IMG/VR virus record: IMGVR_UViG_3300033143_001929
Coordinates: 1 to 23,166 of that record
DNA from: a virus
Length of the DNA: 23,166 nucleotides
Direction: 5' to 3' (one strand)
The position numbers and the translations under genes are program-made. The notes beneath the pieces are model-generated. The model saw only the letters and a list, made by a program, of their open reading frames with translations, was not told the DNA's origin and ran no database searches. This document shows positions 22,675 to 23,166 of the stretch, one piece after another; the stretch's first letter is position 1; each line of letters begins with the position of its first letter.

Positions 22675-22920
22675 TTAGGCTTTAATAGGTTCGCCAAGCG
22701 GTGTACATTCATTGCTATCACAGCCATCACAAGTGACGACATGGCTAAAAACTTCAACAGACCCATCATCATTTTGCACTTGATGCCCCGTTACACCTTT
22801 TACTGACCCATGTATATAAAATTCTTGTTCTAATGTATCTTCATCAATAGCTCCCAGTGGCTCGATAGTAAAGCCAGCGTACTCAGCCAAATCCTTTATT
22901 TCTCTGCCTGTTAAATACAT
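22675..22920 (-). CDS. Unknown small protein with C-terminal cysteines
   Basis: An 81-residue protein. A helical start (MYLTGREIKDLAEYAGFTI) is followed by a beta hairpin-like region (QEFYIHGSVKGVTG) and a cysteine group C64, C67, C72 (CDGCDSNEC). AAGGGG precedes the ATG at good spacing. It is the first gene of the minus-strand cassette after the tRNA-like element. Function unknown. Confidence 0.55.
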   Translation of the reverse strand: MYLTGREIKDLAEYAGFTIEPLGAIDEDTLEQEFYIHGSVKGVTGHQVQNDDGSVEVFSHVVTCDGCDSNECTPLGEPIKA

Positions 22921-22952
22921 ACACTACCCCTTGTTATTACCTGTATTAATAA

Positions 22953-23056
22953 TGGCGGCTACTACGGGAATCGAACCTCGCTCGCCGTCTAGTGGATATC
23001 CGTTATGCGCTCCACCGACCAACTACCCAAACATTTCGTATACAAATGCAGTAGCC
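22953..23056 (-). tRNA. tRNA-like element, atypical; isotype not assignable
   Basis: On the minus strand, GGCTACT (23056-23050) pairs perfectly with AGTAGCC (22963-22957), followed by GCCA. This is a seven-pair acceptor stem with encoded CCA end. The T-loop TTCGATT sits in GGTTCGATTCCC, but its stem needs a bulged A to make five pairs. TAGTTGGTCGGTGGAGC resembles a D arm, yet 24 extra bases, including the hairpin-like CATTTGTATACGAAATG, separate it from the acceptor strand. No clean five-pair anticodon stem is found; one weak option gives CCA in the loop. It could be a degenerate tRNA, a tRNA with an insertion, or a tRNA mimic. The total length of 104 bases is too long for an ordinary tRNA without a large variable arm. 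Confidence 0.5.
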
Positions 23057-23087
23057 ATAATTCTTTATATAGTTACCTTGTTAATCA

Positions 23088-23165
23088 TTACGTGAACATA
23101 CTCCATGCATCCTCATCCTCAAACCATCCAAAATCATTCATTATGGATAATTCGCCCTCTGTCAT
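23088..23165 (-). CDS. Partial minus-strand frame, C-terminal end
   Basis: Reading leftwards from the window edge, a frame codes for MTEGELSIMNDFGWFEDEDA and then WSMFT before TAA at 23088-23090. It may be the end of a gene lying mostly beyond the window, or a 25-residue peptide. Acidic and aromatic, with no recognisable motif. Confidence 0.3.
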   Translation of the reverse strand: MTEGELSIMNDFGWFEDEDAWSMFT

Positions 23166-23166
23166 T

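Noticed and set aside
23057-23100. Promoter for the tRNA-like element (TATATA near 23065-23070).
   Set aside because: No -35 box at an acceptable distance; an AT-rich match alone is not enough.

Overview
The window looks like the late (virion and lysis) half of a tailed double-stranded DNA phage with a short, podovirus-type tail, infecting a Gram-negative bacterium. Podovirus type is inferred. A terminase, portal, scaffold, HK97-type capsid, short adaptor proteins, a nozzle-like beta-propeller protein, three ejection-type proteins and tailspikes are present, while tape-measure, tail-tube and sheath genes are absent. A Gram-negative host follows from the nested inner/outer membrane spanin pair beside an M15 peptidase endolysin. 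No integrase, repressor or replication gene is in the window, so lifestyle cannot be judged.

Layout. One long plus-strand late operon runs from 89 to 21279, with many ATGA or TAATG stop/start couplings. Its order is: small terminase, large terminase, portal, two small zinc-ribbon proteins, scaffold, major capsid protein and an Ala-rich probable decoration protein. A candidate terminator (6564-6590) follows, then a third zinc-ribbon protein, a glycosyltransferase-methyltransferase fusion and a small unknown. Next come the head-tail adaptor, a frameshifted connector/tail gene, the nozzle protein, a GNAT-like acetyltransferase, three ejection-type proteins, a short fibre protein, and two fibre/tailspike genes that share an N-terminal domain. 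The operon ends with the lysis cassette: coiled-coil membrane protein, M15 endolysin, holin-like protein, Rz-like and Rz1-like spanins, and a small unknown. From 22920 down to 21296 a minus-strand cassette encodes six small unknown proteins, several cysteine-rich. It is preceded by an odd tRNA-like element (22953-23056) and the tail end of another minus-strand frame.

Most interesting points. (1) Three apparent -1 frameshifts lie in two genes (about 9815-9830, 18754-18765 and 19500-19536). Each can be explained by loss of one base in a short T or A run. The reading frames on both sides are anchored by stop/start overlaps, so these are one intact-length connector/tail protein (about 360 aa) and one tailspike (about 682 aa) broken by mutation or sequencing error. 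(2) A glycosyltransferase fused to a class I methyltransferase sits inside the structural module and could decorate the virion. (3) Two adjacent adhesin genes share a duplicated anchoring domain. (4) The tRNA-like element has a perfect acceptor stem and T-loop, but extra sequence between acceptor and D arm. (5) A 21-bp ribosome-binding leader is duplicated exactly in front of two minus-strand genes and fixes one start codon.

Family assignments rest on reading the translations by eye. No database search was possible.
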